From positions 1 through 41,813 of the forward strand of contig JANLSO010000185.1 of the NCBI GenBank assembly GCA_031362405.1: 41,813 bases of DNA, given 5' to 3'. Position 1 is the first letter of the stretch, and each line of letters opens with the position of its first letter. Below are positions 22,806 to 31,060 of the stretch, one piece after another. The notes beneath the pieces are model-generated. The model was not told where the DNA came from and did no database searches. It worked only from the letters and a program-made list of their open reading frames with translations. Made by a program: the position numbers and the translations under genes. The DNA comes from JANLSO01 sp031362405. Lineage in GTDB: Bacteria > Actinomycetota > Thermoleophilia > Miltoncostaeales > Miltoncostaeaceae.

Positions 22806-24929
22806 ATGCCGGCCGACGGTCGTGCTTCAATCATCTTCATCGACCGGGGACTGCCCGCACTGCTGCCGATCCATGAAATCGCCGATATCGCCACGTACGT
22901 GGCAGGTGCCGAACGCTCCGGCTCAATCAGCGTCGCGCATGCCGGCGCGTGCGATGAGCGATTCGCGGCGCTGAGGGTCGCGTGGCACGCCGGCGATATC
23001 GACGCGAGACGTGCGATCGGCGGAGCGGCAAAACGGCTCCTGGCTCGGCGTGAGGCGCTCTCCACGGCGGACCAGCCGAGCACGACGCCCCGCGGAGGCG
23101 ATCGGCTCGACGCCACCCTCACCGCGCTCGGCGTACGCGCGCTGCGTCCCGGGCAGGATCACGCGATGGCGGCCGCACTCGCGGGCCGCGACGCGCTGGT
23201 GGTCATGGCCACCGGTGGCGGTAAGAGCCTCTGCTACCAGGCCCCGGCGATGGTGCTGGGGGGGCTGTCCATCGTCGTCAGCCCGCTCATCGCCCTGATC
23301 GACGATCAAGCCGCACGGCTTGCCGGCGCGGGCCTGCCCGTTGCCGCCCTGACATCGCGCATGGACGAGGGCCAGCAGCGCGCAACGATCGACCGTATCC
23401 GTAGCCCCGAGACGCTCGTGGTGTTCTGCGCACCCGAGCGTTTTCACTCGGGAAGTTTCGTCGAGGCGGTCCGCGGCCGCGGTGTGGAGTTGCTCGCCAT
23501 CGACGAAGCCCACTGCGTCGCCGAGTGGGGACATGATTTTCGCCCCGACTACCGCCGTGTCGGTGAGATCCGGCGTTTGATCACGCCACGATCGGTGATC
23601 GCGCTGACCGCCACCGCGACGCCCCGTGTCCAGACCGAGATCGTCAGCGCACTCGGGCTCGTCGACCCCGCCCTTGTCGTCACGGGATTTGATCGCCCCA
23701 ACATCACCTTCGATACGAGCCAGTTCGCCGGTGAGGGGAGCCGGGCCCGCCGGTTCGCGGTGTTGGCGGCGGCGCTCGATGGCGCGCGCGACGAGCGGGC
23801 GATCGTCTACTGCGGCACGAGAAAGGCCACCGAGGAGATCTCCGATCGCCTGCGCGAGCTCGGCCACCACGCCGGCGCCTACCACGCGGGGCGTGCGGAT
23901 CGCGAGCGTGTCCAGGCCGCCTTCATGGATCGCTCGATGCCGGTGATGTGCGCAACCACCGCCTTCGGTATGGGGGTGGATGCGCCCGATGTGCGCCTCG
24001 TAGCCCATTGGGACATGCCCGAATCGGTCGAGCAGTATTACCAAGAGGCGGGGCGCGCCGGCCGCGACGGGCTCCCCGCCCGCGCGCTGCTTCTGTGGGG
24101 CCCCGGAGACTCGGCCGCATTGTGGCGCCGCCTCGACGCATCGCGCATCGGTCGCGGCGAGGTCGATTCTCTGCTCTCGCGGCTGTCCCAGAACGCCGAC
24201 GACTCCGGGCGCTTTCGGGTCGGTCGCGGCAGCCTCGACGAGCGCAGCGCGTTCGCGCTCACGATGGCCGCGCGAGCAGGCGCTCTCGAGCTCGCCCCCT
24301 CGACGGGAGCCTCCGTGGAGGGCCACCTCATCCAGTCGCGGCTCAGCGCCGCCGCGGCCGAAGCCCTCGACGGCCTCGTCGGAAGGGAGATCGCCCGACG
24401 CCGGGCGGGTATCCGGGCGATGCTCGACTACGCCGCACCGGGGCGATGCCGACGCGGCAGCATCCTGGCCCACTTCGGCGAGCCCGGGCGCGGCGACCCC
24501 GAGGAGCGCTGCTGCGACGATTGCTCCGCGCCGGAGGACCTGGCCCTCGCAGCAGCGGCCGTCACCGGTTCGCGTCCACGGCGTCGCATCGCCCTTCGAG
24601 AGGGTCGGCCCACCGTGGACGGGGTGGACCACCTGGCCGCCCCGGCGCCGCGCTCCGCCGATGCGCTCGCGGATGAAATGGAGCCCGCCGAGCGCGCGCT
24701 CTTTCTGCAACTACGCCGCTGGCGACTCGACAAGTCACGCGAGCTCGGTTGGCCCGCATTCCGCGTTGCCGCGAATCGCGCGATCCGTGAGATCGCGCTA
24801 CGCCGCCCCGATGACGTCACAGCTCTCGAGGCACTGCACGGGGTGGGTCCGTGGCTCGTCGAGAACTACGGCCAGGAACTCATCGACCTCGTCAGCGCGA
24901 TGAGCGACCCGATTACGGCGCAAGGTTGA
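22806..24929 (+). CDS. recQ: ATP-dependent DNA helicase RecQ
   Basis: About 707 residues from ATG 22806. The helicase core has the Q-motif region GVRALRPGQDHAM, Walker A MATGGGKSLCYQAP, DEAH box LLAIDEAHCVAEWGHDFRP, the SAT motif ALTATATP and motif VI QYYQEAGRAGRDG. A zinc site (GRCRRGSILAHF and ERCCDDC) and a C-terminal HRDC domain (RWRLDKSRELGWPAFRVA) complete the RecQ layout. It unwinds forks and recombination intermediates. Residues 1-90 form an extra N-terminal helical region not seen in standard RecQ. Starts at 22704 and 22713 have better ribosome sites but would add a Pro/Gly-rich stretch over an AT-richer, promoter-like region. Its end overlaps the convergent L,D-transpeptidase gene by 17 bases. 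Confidence 0.9.
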   Translation: MPADGRASIIFIDRGLPALLPIHEIADIATYVAGAERSGSISVAHAGACDERFAALRVAWHAGDIDARRAIGGAAKRLLARREALSTADQPSTTPRGGDRLDATLTALGVRALRPGQDHAMAAALAGRDALVVMATGGGKSLCYQAPAMVLGGLSIVVSPLIALIDDQAARLAGAGLPVAALTSRMDEGQQRATIDRIRSPETLVVFCAPERFHSGSFVEAVRGRGVELLAIDEAHCVAEWGHDFRPDYRRVGEIRRLITPRSVIALTATATPRVQTEIVSALGLVDPALVVTGFDRPNITFDTSQFAGEGSRARRFAVLAAALDGARDERAIVYCGTRKATEEISDRLRELGHHAGAYHAGRADRERVQAAFMDRSMPVMCATTAFGMGVDAPDVRLVAHWDMPESVEQYYQEAGRAGRDGLPARALLLWGPGDSAALWRRLDASRIGRGEVDSLLSRLSQNADDSGRFRVGRGSLDERSAFALTMAARAGALELAPSTGASVEGHLIQSRLSAAAAEALDGLVGREIARRRAGIRAMLDYAAPGRCRRGSILAHFGEPGRGDPEERCCDDCSAPEDLALAAAAVTGSRPRRRIALREGRPTVDGVDHLAAPAPRSADALADEMEPAERALFLQLRRWRLDKSRELGWPAFRVAANRAIREIALRRPDDVTALEALHGVGPWLVENYGQELIDLVSAMSDPITAQG

Positions 24930-25947
24930 GGACGGGCGTACCGACCGGAACCCGGGGGTACAGCCAGCGGATGTTGTCGTTGTAGTTTCGCGTGCAGCCG
25001 TGCGAGTAGTACCGCGGCGGCAGCTTCAGGAGATACTCCTGGTTGGTGCCGTGGATCCCGTAGCCGCGGTGGTACCACATCGCCAGCGGCCCGAAGGCCG
25101 GGCCTGGGCCCGGCGTCTTTGAGTAGATCGCGTACCGGCCGACGGGCGTTGGGGTGGACGGTTTGCCGAAAACCACGGGCAGAACACGCAGAAGGCGGCC
25201 TTCTTCGTAGTAGTAAAGCTGGGTCTCTCCGAGGGCCTGGACGAGATAGTGCGAAGCGCTCGCAGGAATGTTGTGCGGGTTCGCGGCGAAGACTCTGGTG
25301 GGCGGCGTCACCGCCGAACCACCGGCGTCGATGCCCTGTCGGCCGGCGACCGACATGCGGTAGCGCCAGACGCCCCCGTCGGGAGGTGAGAAGCGGCCCT
25401 TTACGGCCCCGCCACTGCCGGCCGTCATGCGCGTCAATGGAGCGTAGGCGCCACCGTTGCGCGAGCCTTCGAGCATCACCGTCTCGCCGGGACGCGCCGG
25501 ACGGACGCGACCGGTCACAAGGTGCGGGCGCATCGCGATCGTCTCGTAGAAGGCGGGACGCACCGAGACGGCGACGGTCCGTCGCAGCGCGACGAAGCGG
25601 TTGCGGCTGGCGGTGAGGCTCCCGTCATCACCCGCAACCGAAATGCGGAGATTGACATTGGTGCGAAACGGCAGCGTGGCCGCGAACTTTCCGCGCCGGT
25701 CAGTACGCAGGGTGACGACCGCCTCCCACGCGGTTGCGTCGGCGTTCAGCCGTTCCACGGTGACGTCCGTAGCGATGGCGGGAGCGATTCGCCCACTAAT
25801 GGTAACCCGCTCGCCTGCAGAGAAGGCCTGCGGGGCGTCGAACGCCGCGACACGGGTGCCGGCCGGTGCTCCGAGACTGCTCGCCGGGGCGGCGGCCGTA
25901 AGGGCAAGCGCGGTCAGCGTAAGAAGAGGTCCTCGAAGAGCGCCCAT
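24913..25947 (-). CDS. Secreted L,D-transpeptidase (YkuD domain)
   Basis: A 344-residue exported protein. A signal peptide (ALRGPLLTLTALALTAAAPA) is followed by two beta-sandwich, Ig-like segments (ERVTISGRIAPAIATDVTV and HLVTGRVRPARPGETVML). The C-terminal YkuD domain has the histidine of GYGIHGTNQEYLLKLP and the catalytic SHGC motif at residues 315-318 (YYSHGCTRNYN). Such enzymes form 3-3 crosslinks in peptidoglycan or attach proteins to it. The canonical SHGCIRM is SHGCTRN here. AAAGGAA eight bases upstream supports ATG 25947. It shares the neighbourhood with a muramoyl-alanine amidase and a D-Ala-D-Ala peptidase. Confidence 0.88.
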   Translation of the reverse strand: MGALRGPLLTLTALALTAAAPASSLGAPAGTRVAAFDAPQAFSAGERVTISGRIAPAIATDVTVERLNADATAWEAVVTLRTDRRGKFAATLPFRTNVNLRISVAGDDGSLTASRNRFVALRRTVAVSVRPAFYETIAMRPHLVTGRVRPARPGETVMLEGSRNGGAYAPLTRMTAGSGGAVKGRFSPPDGGVWRYRMSVAGRQGIDAGGSAVTPPTRVFAANPHNIPASASHYLVQALGETQLYYYEEGRLLRVLPVVFGKPSTPTPVGRYAIYSKTPGPGPAFGPLAMWYHRGYGIHGTNQEYLLKLPPRYYSHGCTRNYNDNIRWLYPRVPVGTPVLNLAP

Positions 25948-26112
25948 CGTCCGGTTCCTTTCGCCGTCACACCTGAGAGCCCTTGCGACGTCGGCACGGC
26001 CCGGGCGTCCTTGAGCGCCGCGGCAGCGACACACATCGGTGTGGCCGATCCTGCCGTCGTCGACCCTGCCGCACACCTGAACGAGGGTCGTGTCTCGAGC
26101 CTCGCGGTTCGG

Positions 26113-27216
26113 TCAGGAGGAAGCGGTGACCGGGGGTGGGTCGGGGTCCGCCCAGGTGAATCCGGTCCGGGCGGCGGCAACCGGCAGAGGGCTCGGCGGA
26201 ATGTCCGGCGACGGGTGGTTGCCGTGGAAGCCGCGGGGCGCGACGTCGTTCGATCCGTCGGGGTGAAAGAGCGAGGCGAGGTACTGGATCTGTCCGCGGC
26301 CGGGCCCGAGCTCGAAGAAGCCTCCGCCGTACATGCCGATGCCCTCCCGCTCGCAGTGTTCGTAGACCGAGAAGAGTTCGCGAAGGTTGCCGAAGCGGCA
26401 TGGCTTGACGTTGATCACTCGCGGGGTGTGCGCCAACGAGGTGACATCGGCGAGTGAATGCAGCGGGGCATCCCAGGTGACGCGATCGAGATGCGGCTGC
26501 ATCAGCGCTGCGGTCGTGGGCCCGAGATCAGGGTCTTCGAGCAGAGCAGTGGGGAATGCGCGAAGGCAGCGGGCGTAGAGCGCGGGATCCGTCTCTACAT
26601 CCACCGGAGAGCCGTGGTAGAGGCTTTTGAAGTCGAGCACCGCAACCTGACTGCCCGCGCGACGAGCGATCGCGGCCACGAGCGCGTCGTCCCAATCGTT
26701 GGTGGGATCCAGCTTGAATTCCAGATCCGGGTAGGCGGCGAGGCGCTCCTCGAGTGGCGTGATCGACGAGGGCTCCCCGAGCCGCATCGACAGGACGTAC
26801 CGCACCGGGCGCGGTGTGCGCTCGAGGGTCTCGGCAAGGGATGCCCCCGCCTGACGCAGGGCCAGGTCGAGTGCGGCCGCCTCAAACCCCCAGCGCCGAA
26901 ACAGGGGGCCGATCGGCGACGGCGCGGTGGGGAAGAGGTCGAGTTCGCCGAAGCGTCGCGACAGAGAATCGAGAGTCCAGCGGCCGGCCAGATCGAGCAC
27001 CGCTCCCGCCTTCTGGAAGGCCAACTGGTCGTCGGGGTCGGTCCAGACGTCTTCGCCGAGGCCCTCGTGGCCGCCGCCACGCAGTCGAATCGTGGTGGAG
27101 GTCCGCACGAAGCCGCTGGAGGTGTCGCGCTCGAGCGGTTCGAGGACGTACTGCTCGAGGTGCACCGGCAGGTCGCGGATCCTGCCGTAGAGACTGTTCC
27201 TCTGGCGGGTCGACAT
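26113..27216 (-). CDS. Enolase-superfamily enzyme, substrate unknown
   Basis: A 367-residue soluble protein with the enolase C-terminal barrel pattern. Candidate metal ligands are Asp in VAVLDFKSLY, Glu in TALLEDPDLG and Asp in VTWDAPLHS, and the far-side lysine is in VINVKPCRFG. The lysine pair KxK of the muconate-cycloisomerase group reads FKLD (in LEFKLDPTNDWDD), so the second lysine is replaced by aspartate. The C-terminal half has MYGGGFFELGPGRGQIQYLA. Neighbours on both sides act on peptidoglycan, and one member of the superfamily, L-Ala-D/L-Glu epimerase, acts on murein peptides; a muropeptide role is a guess. ATG 27216 is the first in-frame start with family-like sequence. It diverges from the amidase gene by 81 bases. 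Confidence 0.75.
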   Translation of the reverse strand: MSTRQRNSLYGRIRDLPVHLEQYVLEPLERDTSSGFVRTSTTIRLRGGGHEGLGEDVWTDPDDQLAFQKAGAVLDLAGRWTLDSLSRRFGELDLFPTAPSPIGPLFRRWGFEAAALDLALRQAGASLAETLERTPRPVRYVLSMRLGEPSSITPLEERLAAYPDLEFKLDPTNDWDDALVAAIARRAGSQVAVLDFKSLYHGSPVDVETDPALYARCLRAFPTALLEDPDLGPTTAALMQPHLDRVTWDAPLHSLADVTSLAHTPRVINVKPCRFGNLRELFSVYEHCEREGIGMYGGGFFELGPGRGQIQYLASLFHPDGSNDVAPRGFHGNHPSPDIPPSPLPVAAARTGFTWADPDPPPVTASS

Positions 27217-27297
27217 GTCGCCAGGATAGTCGGCCGAGGAGGTGTCGTTTCGGCGGTGAGCTACGGTGTTCGCCGTGACCAGGCCGACACACACCGC

Positions 27298-28113
27298 ATG
27301 AAGAGGCGCATCGCCGCGATCGGTGTCGTGCTGACGGTGCCGGCGCTCGGGCTGGGTGCCCGCGCATTCGTGCCGAATGATTATTCGCTGTCGGGTACAG
27401 CGGTCGCGGCTCGTCACCCGGCGCCGCCGCCATCGAACTCCGCGCCAATCGTGTGGGTCCAGGCCGGCCACGAACCGCCCGGCGAACCGGGCTACCGTGC
27501 CCAGACCGGCGCGGGCGCGGGGCCCTTCGGCTCTGAGGTCGGTTTCACGACCCGGGTGGCGGCGAAGGTCGTCTCCCTCCTGCGAGATGCCGGAGTCGAC
27601 GCGCGCCGCACCCCAGCGCTCGTGACTCCCTCGGGAGCAAAGGGCTCCGCCTTCATCAGCATCCACCACGACGCCGCCGGTGGCCACGCGGCGGTCGGAC
27701 ACGCCATCACCGGCGCCAACGAGAACTGGTACCACGGTGAGGGGGAGGGCACCGCGAACCCGCGCCCGTACTCCGACAGTGCGCCGCACCGACGCGCCAC
27801 GACGGTAAGCCCCGCCGTCGAGAAGCGTTCACGCAGACTCGCCATCGACGTGGCCAGCCGGTTCCGTGCCGTCTTCACGCGTGACAACGGTGCCCGAGGT
27901 TCGTTTACCGGCGTCGAGCCCCGCGACGGAAACGTACGGATGATGCGCTTCTACGGCTACTACCGAACGAATGCCTCGGCACGGGTGCTGATCGAGTGCG
28001 GAGCGCCGGGCGCCGACGATGCCTTTCTCTCGCGCACCGGCACGATCAGCACGGCGATCAGCGCCGGAATTATCGACGACCTGCGCTCTCGCCACGCCCT
28101 GACGCGCCCGTGA
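27298..28113 (+). CDS. N-acetylmuramoyl-L-alanine amidase family 3, exported
   Basis: A 271-residue protein with a signal peptide (MKRRIAAIGVVLTVPALGL) and an Amidase_3 type zinc domain. The first zinc histidine is in IVWVQAGHEPP, the Glu ligand in GPFGSEVGFTTRVAAKVV, a further histidine pair in AFISIHHDAAGG, and the late catalytic Glu in SARVLIECGAPGADDAF. It should cut between muramic acid and L-alanine of peptidoglycan. The insert GANENWYHGEGEG is unusual. Its TGA overlaps the GTG of the D-Ala-D-Ala peptidase gene, so the two wall enzymes are co-translated. No good ribosome site is visible at ATG 27298. Confidence 0.85.
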   Translation: MKRRIAAIGVVLTVPALGLGARAFVPNDYSLSGTAVAARHPAPPPSNSAPIVWVQAGHEPPGEPGYRAQTGAGAGPFGSEVGFTTRVAAKVVSLLRDAGVDARRTPALVTPSGAKGSAFISIHHDAAGGHAAVGHAITGANENWYHGEGEGTANPRPYSDSAPHRRATTVSPAVEKRSRRLAIDVASRFRAVFTRDNGARGSFTGVEPRDGNVRMMRFYGYYRTNASARVLIECGAPGADDAFLSRTGTISTAISAGIIDDLRSRHALTRP

Positions 28114-28763
28114 GACGTTTCGTCGTATCCGCGGTCGCCATTCTGGCCGCTCTCGCCCCGAGCGTTGCGACGGGCGAAGAGCAACAGCCTTTTCGGGCGG
28201 CGGTGAGCCGCCTTACAGACCCCGCGCGCGACCGCATGACTCCCGGTGTCTGGCGGCCGGGATGCCCGGTTGCACTCGACGACCTGAGACGCGTCGAGGT
28301 CTCATATTGGGACTTCTCGAACGCACGTCGGCGTGGAGCCGTCGTGGTGAACAAAGACGCTGCCGGCGACATCGTGGGGGTGATGAAACGGCTGTACGCA
28401 GCGAAGTCTCCGATCCGCCTGATGAAACCGATCGAGGCGTACGACGGCGATGATTTCGCCTCCATCGAGGCCGACAACACGTCGGCGTTCAACTGCCGGG
28501 TCGCCACCGGTTCGTCGCGCTGGTCACAGCATGCGTACGGCCGGGCCCTGGATATCAACCCGATCGAGAACCCCTACGTCGAGGGTGGGCGCGTCTACCA
28601 CCGGGCGAGTCGCGTCTTCGTCGATCGCTCAGAGGTGCGGCCGGGAATGGCGGTCGAGAAGGGGAGCTTGGTCGCCGCCTTCGACGCGGTGGGGTGGGGA
28701 TGGGGTGGACGCTGGAGCGGTGACGTCAAAGACTTCCAGCACTTCTCGTCAACCGGCGGCTGA
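28110..28763 (+). CDS. M15 family D-alanyl-D-alanine carboxypeptidase, exported
   Basis: A 217-residue exported peptidase. The start GTG 28110 (GTGA overlap) gives a signal peptide, RRFVVSAVAILAALAPSVA. The M15 zinc motifs are RWSQHAYGRALDINPIENPY (SxHxxGxAxD) and the C-terminal KDFQHFS, where the last histidine is the third ligand. Family members remove the terminal D-alanine from peptidoglycan stems or cleave endopeptide bonds. The gene sits directly after the amidase and ends by overlapping the convergent GGDEF-EAL gene by 15 bases. Its inhibitor-resistance role, if any, cannot be told. Confidence 0.87.
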   Translation: MRRFVVSAVAILAALAPSVATGEEQQPFRAAVSRLTDPARDRMTPGVWRPGCPVALDDLRRVEVSYWDFSNARRRGAVVVNKDAAGDIVGVMKRLYAAKSPIRLMKPIEAYDGDDFASIEADNTSAFNCRVATGSSRWSQHAYGRALDINPIENPYVEGGRVYHRASRVFVDRSEVRPGMAVEKGSLVAAFDAVGWGWGGRWSGDVKDFQHFSSTGG

Positions 28764-31031
28764 CGACGTCCTCACGTTGCTCGGCCGGGGTACCGAGAGC
28801 TCCGCGAGCCAGGTACTGAGGGCGGGGCCGGGCAGGGGCCGGGTCAAGAGGTACCCCTGGATCAGATCGCAACCCGCGGCGGTCAGTCGGTCCTTCACGT
28901 CGACGGTCTCAACGCCCTCAGCGACGATCGGCAGGCCCAGTGAATGGGCGAGCCCGATGGTCGACTCGACGATTGCGCCCAGACGCTGATCGTCGTTCAT
29001 CGTCGAGACGAACGAGCGGTCCAGTTTCAGCTCGTCCACGGGCAGCTCGCGAAGGTAGGCCAACGACGAGTGCCCGGTGCCGTAGTCGTCGACCGACACT
29101 CGAATCCCGAAGCTGCGGAGCCGGTGCAGGACGTCCAGACACCGCTCTCGGTCGCTCATCACGGTGTCTTCGGTGATCTCCAAGGTCAACATGTGCGGTG
29201 GCACGCCCGTCTCGCGTAGAAGATCTGCCACGAGATCGGGGAAGCCTGATTCGCGAAGACTCGATGCCGACACGTTTACGGCGATCCCCAAAGGATATCC
29301 CTGGTTTTTCCAGGTAACCGCCTGAAGGAGAGCCTGACGCAGCACCCATGCCGTCAGCGCACCCATCAGCCCCGACTGCTCGGCGAGGGGAATGAACTGA
29401 TCCGGCGGCACGAGACCCCGCGCCGGATCCTCCCACCGCACGAGCGCCTCCACGCCTCGGACACGACCCGAGCCCAGGTGCAGCTTCGGCTGGTAGTGCA
29501 GCACCAGCTGGTCTGACCCGATCGCGCCACGCAAGGCCTCGATCACTCCGAACCGGTCGAGATAGGCGCGATCGCGCTCGGGTTCGTACAACTCGACCGC
29601 CGTGCGCATCGATTTGGCAACGAACATCGCGACGTCTGCGCGCGCCACGAGCTCATCGACGTCGGCGCCGTCGGTGGGCCATACCGCGATGCCCGCGCTG
29701 GCCTCGACGTGGAGTGCCATGTCCCCAACCACGAACGGGGCGGCGATCTCCCGGACCATCCTCGAGGAGATCATATGGGCCTCGTCCCGGGAGGCGCCCT
29801 CCAAGAATAAGGCGAACTCATCGCCGCCGAGGCGCGCGAGCAGGTCTCCCGGACGCAACACGTCTGCCACGCGCGGCCCCACGGCCACCAGCAGAGCGTC
29901 GCCGGCCGCATGTCCGAGGGAGTCGTTGATCTCCTTGAACCGATCGAGGTCGAGGATGACCACGGCCAGCTCATCGCCGGGTGAGCGGTTGTGCAGCCGC
30001 TCGTTCAACCTCTCGTAGAAATCGCGGCGGTTCGGCAGACCCGTGAGGTCGTCGGTCCGCGCCAATCGCCGCGTATCGGCCAACGTCTGCACCTCGCGAA
30101 ACGTCAAACCGAGCCGCACCAGCGCTGTCAGGCAGCAGCCCAGGGCGGCGTAAACGCCCGCGGTTGCCAGCGGCCGCCCCTGGCCGTCGTAGGCCAGAAG
30201 GGCGATGGAGATCAGTGCAAAGACTGCCGGCACCGCGACGAGCATCGGTCGGTTCGACACGTGGTGGGTGCGGGCCTGATCGCTGACAAGGGCCGCGGCG
30301 GCGATCAGGGCAACAGACGCCGGCCAGCCGATGTCGAGCAAGCCGCCAGGTGTGTATCCGCTCGAGGCCTGTTGCCAGAGGAAGGTGGCGTTGGTCACCG
30401 TGAGCACCCCGAAACCGGCACCGAGGAAGCCCCAGAGGGGGGTGATCTTCCATCCGAGAAGACCGACCGCCGTCACGACCACCACGAGCAGTAGCTCATC
30501 GGCAATCGGGTAGGTCATCGCCGGGGCGGATGCCACGGCGTCGGCGGTTCGCGATGGCCCCGCCAAAAGGCAGACCGTGATCGCCGACAACCCGAGGCCG
30601 GCCACGACGCCATCGAGCCAGATGCTGGCTTGGAAGCCGGTCATGCGGGTGCGCACCAGCAGCACGGCGCCGATGTAATAGAGGGCGTAGACCCCGATCC
30701 AGCTCATATCGATGATGCTTTCGTCGATCGGGGCGTCAAGGCCTACCTCATGAACACCGAGGTACACATTGGCGACGAGATCGAGCCCGATGCCGGCACC
30801 AATGGCCAACCAGGCAAGCCGATCCTGATCGGTCTGGCGAGCCCGAAGAAAGCAGATGAGAGCGGCACACGCCCACGGCACGTTGTAGAACCCGAGGTCG
30901 AACAGGGGGGCGAACGCATGCGGAACATCGATGAACGTCGAAGCGGCGAAAACCGCAAGGCCGGTAAGCATCGTTGCCAGGACGACGGTGTGACGCGACC
31001 CTCGAGATATCTGCGACGACCATGAAGCCAT
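28749..31031 (-). CDS. Membrane GGDEF-EAL protein (c-di-GMP turnover), copy 1
   Basis: A 760-residue protein. About ten membrane helices (residues 1-310) form an unassigned sensor. A GGDEF domain follows, with the intact active site ARLGGDEFALFLEG and an inhibitory I-site RPGD five residues before it. The EAL domain has EALVRW, NVSASSL, LEITEDTVMS, VSVDDYGTGHSSL, ELKLDRSF, IVAEGVET and LIQGYLL, that is, every residue known to matter for hydrolysis. The protein should therefore be able to make and break cyclic di-GMP. ATG 31031 was chosen; 29 bases separate it from the stop of the upstream paralogue, so the two are probably cotranscribed. Confidence 0.9.
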   Translation of the reverse strand: MASWSSQISRGSRHTVVLATMLTGLAVFAASTFIDVPHAFAPLFDLGFYNVPWACAALICFLRARQTDQDRLAWLAIGAGIGLDLVANVYLGVHEVGLDAPIDESIIDMSWIGVYALYYIGAVLLVRTRMTGFQASIWLDGVVAGLGLSAITVCLLAGPSRTADAVASAPAMTYPIADELLLVVVVTAVGLLGWKITPLWGFLGAGFGVLTVTNATFLWQQASSGYTPGGLLDIGWPASVALIAAAALVSDQARTHHVSNRPMLVAVPAVFALISIALLAYDGQGRPLATAGVYAALGCCLTALVRLGLTFREVQTLADTRRLARTDDLTGLPNRRDFYERLNERLHNRSPGDELAVVILDLDRFKEINDSLGHAAGDALLVAVGPRVADVLRPGDLLARLGGDEFALFLEGASRDEAHMISSRMVREIAAPFVVGDMALHVEASAGIAVWPTDGADVDELVARADVAMFVAKSMRTAVELYEPERDRAYLDRFGVIEALRGAIGSDQLVLHYQPKLHLGSGRVRGVEALVRWEDPARGLVPPDQFIPLAEQSGLMGALTAWVLRQALLQAVTWKNQGYPLGIAVNVSASSLRESGFPDLVADLLRETGVPPHMLTLEITEDTVMSDRERCLDVLHRLRSFGIRVSVDDYGTGHSSLAYLRELPVDELKLDRSFVSTMNDDQRLGAIVESTIGLAHSLGLPIVAEGVETVDVKDRLTAAGCDLIQGYLLTRPLPGPALSTWLAELSVPRPSNVRTSSAAG

Positions 31032-31060
31032 AGGTAGTTCATCGGCCGCAGCGGCGCCGA

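Noticed and set aside
22923..24710. A long reverse frame of 595 residues antisense to recQ
   Set aside because: It lies entirely inside recQ, whose helicase motifs are unmistakable; low-complexity Gly/Arg/Ala text is typical of a shadow frame.
26113..27216. Naming the enolase-superfamily gene as L-Ala-D/L-Glu epimerase
   Set aside because: The second lysine of the KxK motif that acts in that enzyme is aspartate here, and neighbourhood alone is not enough.
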